Positions 6,189-8,120 of a stretch of DNA of 8,120 nt are shown one piece after another (positions within the stretch are counted from its first letter, which is position 1; each line of letters starts with the position of its first letter). The notes under the pieces were generated by a model, which worked only from the letters and a program-made list of their open reading frames with translations, did no database searches and had not been told where the DNA came from. The position numbers and the translations under genes are program-made. Origin of the DNA: Arthrobacter sp. (GTDB taxonomy: Bacteria > Actinomycetota > Actinomycetes > Actinomycetales > Micrococcaceae); contig JAGLBH010000072.1 of the NCBI GenBank assembly GCA_018260285.1, forward strand, positions 1-8,120, written 5' to 3'.

Positions 6189-6697
6189 GCCAGCACCTGC
6201 CGCCGGCTCGAGATGACCCCCGTGTTGAACCCGGCGAGGTGGAGGCCGCCGTGGAACCGGGCGTGCTCGATCTTGACGCAGCGGTCCATGACCACGGGGT
6301 GGCCGGAGGCCTCGGCGTCGCGCGCCACCCCCTCGTGCCAGGAGCCCAGCTGGAGCCAGACCGCCGGCCTGGCCCCGGATGCGGTGGGCCCGAGGGCCTT
6401 GATCTCCTCGAGCACCCCGGGCAGGTCCGCGTCCTTGCGGAACACGTCCACGATGTCCGGGACCTCCGGCAGGTCCGCGAGGGTCTTGTAGACCGGCTGC
6501 CCCAGGATCTCGTCCACCACGGGGTTGACGAAGTACACGGTGTACGGGGACGAGGAGAGCAGGTAGGTGGCCACGAAGTAGCTCGCGCGGGAGGGCTTGT
6601 TGCTCGCCCCCACGATCGCGATGGACCTCGCGCGGCGGAGCAGTGCGAGGCGCTCCGGGGCGCTCGGCCCCTCCCACGTGCGCATGTCGGAGCTCAT
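6185..6697 (-). CDS. CoA-binding-fold protein, YccU-like
   Basis: A 170-residue cytoplasmic protein with the Rossmann-like CoA-binding domain seen in succinyl-CoA synthetase alpha and in stand-alone YccU-type proteins. Evidence: RSIAIVGASNKPSRASYFVA (24-43), the PVVDEILGQPVYKTLADLP segment (59-77), DIVDVFRK (81-88), AVWLQLGSWHEGVARDAE (112-129) and MDRCVKIEHAR (137-147). Cys140 in the DRC-x-KIE motif is the only cysteine and is typical of the family. No function is established for this family to my knowledge; binding of CoA or another nucleotide is inferred from fold. The ATG at 6697 overlaps the metY stop as ATGA, and the stop overlaps the ATPase start as GTGA, so it is locked between methionine synthesis and organosulfur uptake. 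A longer upstream start would lie inside metY and is rejected. Confidence 0.9.
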   Translation of the reverse strand: MSSDMRTWEGPSAPERLALLRRARSIAIVGASNKPSRASYFVATYLLSSSPYTVYFVNPVVDEILGQPVYKTLADLPEVPDIVDVFRKDADLPGVLEEIKALGPTASGARPAVWLQLGSWHEGVARDAEASGHPVVMDRCVKIEHARFHGGLHLAGFNTGVISSRRQVLA

Positions 6698-8013
6698 CGG
6701 CGCACCCCCGTGGCCTGGGTGAGGGCCTGGTCCAGATCCCACAGGATGTCCTCGACGTCCTCGAGACCGATCGAGAGGCGGATGAGGTCGTCCGGCACGC
6801 CGGCGGCGATGAGCTGCTCGCCGCTCAGCTGCTGGTGGGTGGTCGAGGCCGGGTGGATCGCGAGGCTCTTGGCGTCCCCGATGTTCGCCAGGTGGCTGAA
6901 GAGCTCCAGCGCGTTGATGAAGGCCGCCCCGGCCTCGCGCGGCGTCTCGGACGTCACACCGAAGCTGAAGACGGACCCCGGGCCCAGGGGGAGCAGGTCC
7001 GCCGCGCGCTCGTGCTGCGGGTGTCCCTCGAGGCCGGCGTAGTTGACGTACGCCACGCGCGGGTCGGAGGCCAGCCACTCGGCCACCGTGCGCGTGTTGG
7101 CCAGGTGGGCGTCGAGCCGCTGGGGCAGGGTCTCGATGCCCTGGAGCAGCTGGAACGCGGAGAACGGCGAGAGCGCCGGCCCGATGTCCCGCAGCTGCTC
7201 GCAGCGCACCTTCGTGAGGAACCCGTACTCGCCGAAGTTCGCCCACCACTGGATGCCCCCGTAGCTCGGCACGGGCTCGGTGAGGCCCGGGAACTTGCCG
7301 TTGCCCCAGTTGAACGTCCCGGACTCGATGATCACGCCGCCCAGCGTGGTCCCGTGCCCGCCGAGGAACTTCGTGGCCGAGTGGATGACGATCGTCGCCC
7401 CCAGCTCGAGCGGGCGGATGAGGTAGGGCGGCGTGAGCGTGGCGTCCACGATGAGCGGCAGGTCGTGCCGGGCCGCCAGCTCCGCGAGGCCCCTGATATC
7501 CGCGATGTCGCCCGAGGGGCTGGCGACGACCTCCGTGAAGATCACCTTGGTCTCGGGGCGGATGTGCTGCTCGAAGTCCGCGGCGTCGTTGCTGTCCACG
7601 AACGTGGTGTCGACGCCGAAGCGGCGCAGCGTGACGTCGAGCTGCGTGACCGTTCCGCCGTACAGCTTGGAGGAGGCCACGATGTGGTCCCCCGTGCCGG
7701 TCAGGGCCGCGAGCGTCAGGAAGATCGCGCTCATGCCGGAGGCCGTGGCCACCGCGCCGATGCCGCCCTCGAGGGAAGCCAGGCGCTCCTCGAACGCGGC
7801 GACCGTCGGGTTGCCGATGCGGGAGTAGATGTTGCCGTACTTCTGGAGAGCGAAGAGGTTGGCGGCGTCGTCCGTGTCCTTGAAGACATAGGAGGCCGTC
7901 TGGTGGATGGGGATGGCCCGCGAGCCGTGCTCGGCGTCGGGCGTGCCGCCGGCGTGGAGGGCGCGGGTGCGGAACCCGAAGGCCCGCTCTTTCTGGGGGC
8001 TGTCCTGGCTCAT
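6694..8013 (-). CDS. metY: O-acetylhomoserine sulfhydrylase (O-acetylhomoserine aminocarboxypropyltransferase)
   Basis: A PLP-dependent enzyme of the Cys/Met metabolism (gamma) family that makes homocysteine from O-acetylhomoserine and sulfide, giving direct sulfhydrylation for methionine; some members also use O-acetylserine. The 439-residue length fits MetY rather than the shorter MetB. Motifs: FGFRTRALHAGGTPD (12-26), YSRIGNPTVAAFEERLASLEGG (63-84), VIVHS-like IVIHSATKFLGGHGT (208-222) with the PLP lysine Lys215, Asp190 for the pyridine nitrogen, NWGNGKFPGLTEP (235-247), SHLANIGDAKSLAIHPASTTH (373-393) and IRLSIGLEDVEDI (411-423). Two positions usually Asn differ: Ser165 (EVVASP) and Ala191 (VDAT). 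The ATG at 8013 has GAGGAG 8 nt upstream and overlaps the preceding gene by 4 bp. Reduced-sulfur supply probably comes in part through the downstream importer. Confidence 0.95.
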   Translation of the reverse strand: MSQDSPQKERAFGFRTRALHAGGTPDAEHGSRAIPIHQTASYVFKDTDDAANLFALQKYGNIYSRIGNPTVAAFEERLASLEGGIGAVATASGMSAIFLTLAALTGTGDHIVASSKLYGGTVTQLDVTLRRFGVDTTFVDSNDAADFEQHIRPETKVIFTEVVASPSGDIADIRGLAELAARHDLPLIVDATLTPPYLIRPLELGATIVIHSATKFLGGHGTTLGGVIIESGTFNWGNGKFPGLTEPVPSYGGIQWWANFGEYGFLTKVRCEQLRDIGPALSPFSAFQLLQGIETLPQRLDAHLANTRTVAEWLASDPRVAYVNYAGLEGHPQHERAADLLPLGPGSVFSFGVTSETPREAGAAFINALELFSHLANIGDAKSLAIHPASTTHQQLSGEQLIAAGVPDDLIRLSIGLEDVEDILWDLDQALTQATGVRR

Positions 8014-8120
8014 GCTGCGTTCTCCTCGGTGGTCTGGGTCTTCTCGGCCGGCAGGGTGGCGTTGGCGGCCGCGGTGGCCTCCTCAGCGCTCACGCCGGGG
8101 ACGTTCGGGATGAGATCGGT
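8010..8120 (-). CDS. C-terminal end of an unidentified protein upstream of metY
   Basis: A minus-strand frame enters from the right edge and is open for 36 codons, ending with a TGA whose bases overlap the metY ATG as ATGA. The visible residues are TDLIPNVPGVSAEEATAAAN followed by a Thr/Glu-rich tail ending in TTEENAA. Codons are strongly G/C at the third position, as in real genes here. The tail is hydrophilic and looks disordered, with no recognisable motif; it does not resemble the C-terminus I would expect for MetX. The overlap and strand suggest it is the preceding cistron of the sulfur operon. Identity cannot be given from 36 residues. Confidence 0.6.
   Translation of the reverse strand, partial: TDLIPNVPGVSAEEATAAANATLPAEKTQTTEENAA
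8022..8027 (-). promoter_or_regulatory. Ribosome binding site of metY, inside the upstream gene
   Basis: GAGGAG lies 8 nt before the metY ATG at 8013 and inside the last codons of the partial upstream frame. It supports this start and shows that metY can initiate on its own as well as by coupling to the overlapping upstream stop. Confidence 0.7.

Noticed and set aside
5352..6491. 379-codon plus-strand open frame opposite the ATPase and CoA-binding genes
   Set aside because: Lies antisense to two genes with complete, recognisable motifs; its protein has no recognisable domain.
6189..6677. N-terminal extension of the ATPase frame to ATG 6677
   Set aside because: The extension lies in the CoA-binding gene and is low-complexity; the GTG at 6188 gives a standard ATPase N-terminus and a GTGA overlap.
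6698..7249. N-terminal extension of the CoA-binding frame into metY
   Set aside because: Low-complexity shadow of metY; ATG 6697 begins right before the conserved domain and overlaps the metY stop.

Overview
This is a GC-rich window (sampled lines run from about 55% to 78% G+C) with dense, closely packed genes, Shine-Dalgarno-led starts and many GTG/ATG four-base stop-start overlaps. It looks like a high-GC actinobacterium, plausibly Micrococcales (Micrococcus/Arthrobacter-like). The genus is an inference from composition and protein flavour, not something shown directly.

Layout. (1) Positions 1-262, minus strand: the N-terminus of a glycogen-debranching-type protein that continues off the left edge. 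(2) Positions 263-385: a 123-bp divergent intergenic region with a perfect 7+2+7 inverted repeat, an operator candidate. (3) Positions 386-2513, plus strand: an 86-residue protein of unknown function followed 28 bp later by a complete glmS (glucosamine-6-phosphate synthase). (4) Positions 2514-2537: a short convergent gap with a small GC hairpin. (5) Positions 2538-3449, minus strand: a classical NAD-type short-chain dehydrogenase. (6) Positions 3491-8120, minus strand: a compact sulfur operon. In transcription order it holds the tail of an unidentified gene, metY (O-acetylhomoserine sulfhydrylase), a YccU-like CoA-binding-fold protein, and an ABC importer of the sulfonate/taurine/nitrate class (ATPase, Tat-type lipoprotein binding protein, permease). 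All five junctions in this run are 4-bp ATGA or GTGA overlaps, so the six genes are very likely co-transcribed and translationally coupled.

How they work together. MetY makes homocysteine (or cysteine) from an O-acetylated amino acid and sulfide. The importer is best read as bringing in an organosulfur compound, most likely an aliphatic sulfonate, as sulfur source. The CoA-binding-fold protein carries a single, family-typical cysteine and is embedded between the two, which suggests a so far undefined sulfur-related role. No desulfonating monooxygenase is visible in the window. The most interesting points are this fully coupled metY / CoA-binding / importer cassette, the lower GC of parts of the transporter genes, the palindrome between the debranching gene and the glmS operon, and the small HU-like protein ahead of glmS. 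No RNA genes, CRISPR arrays, insertion sequences or phage genes were seen, and no gene-free stretch exceeds 123 bp.
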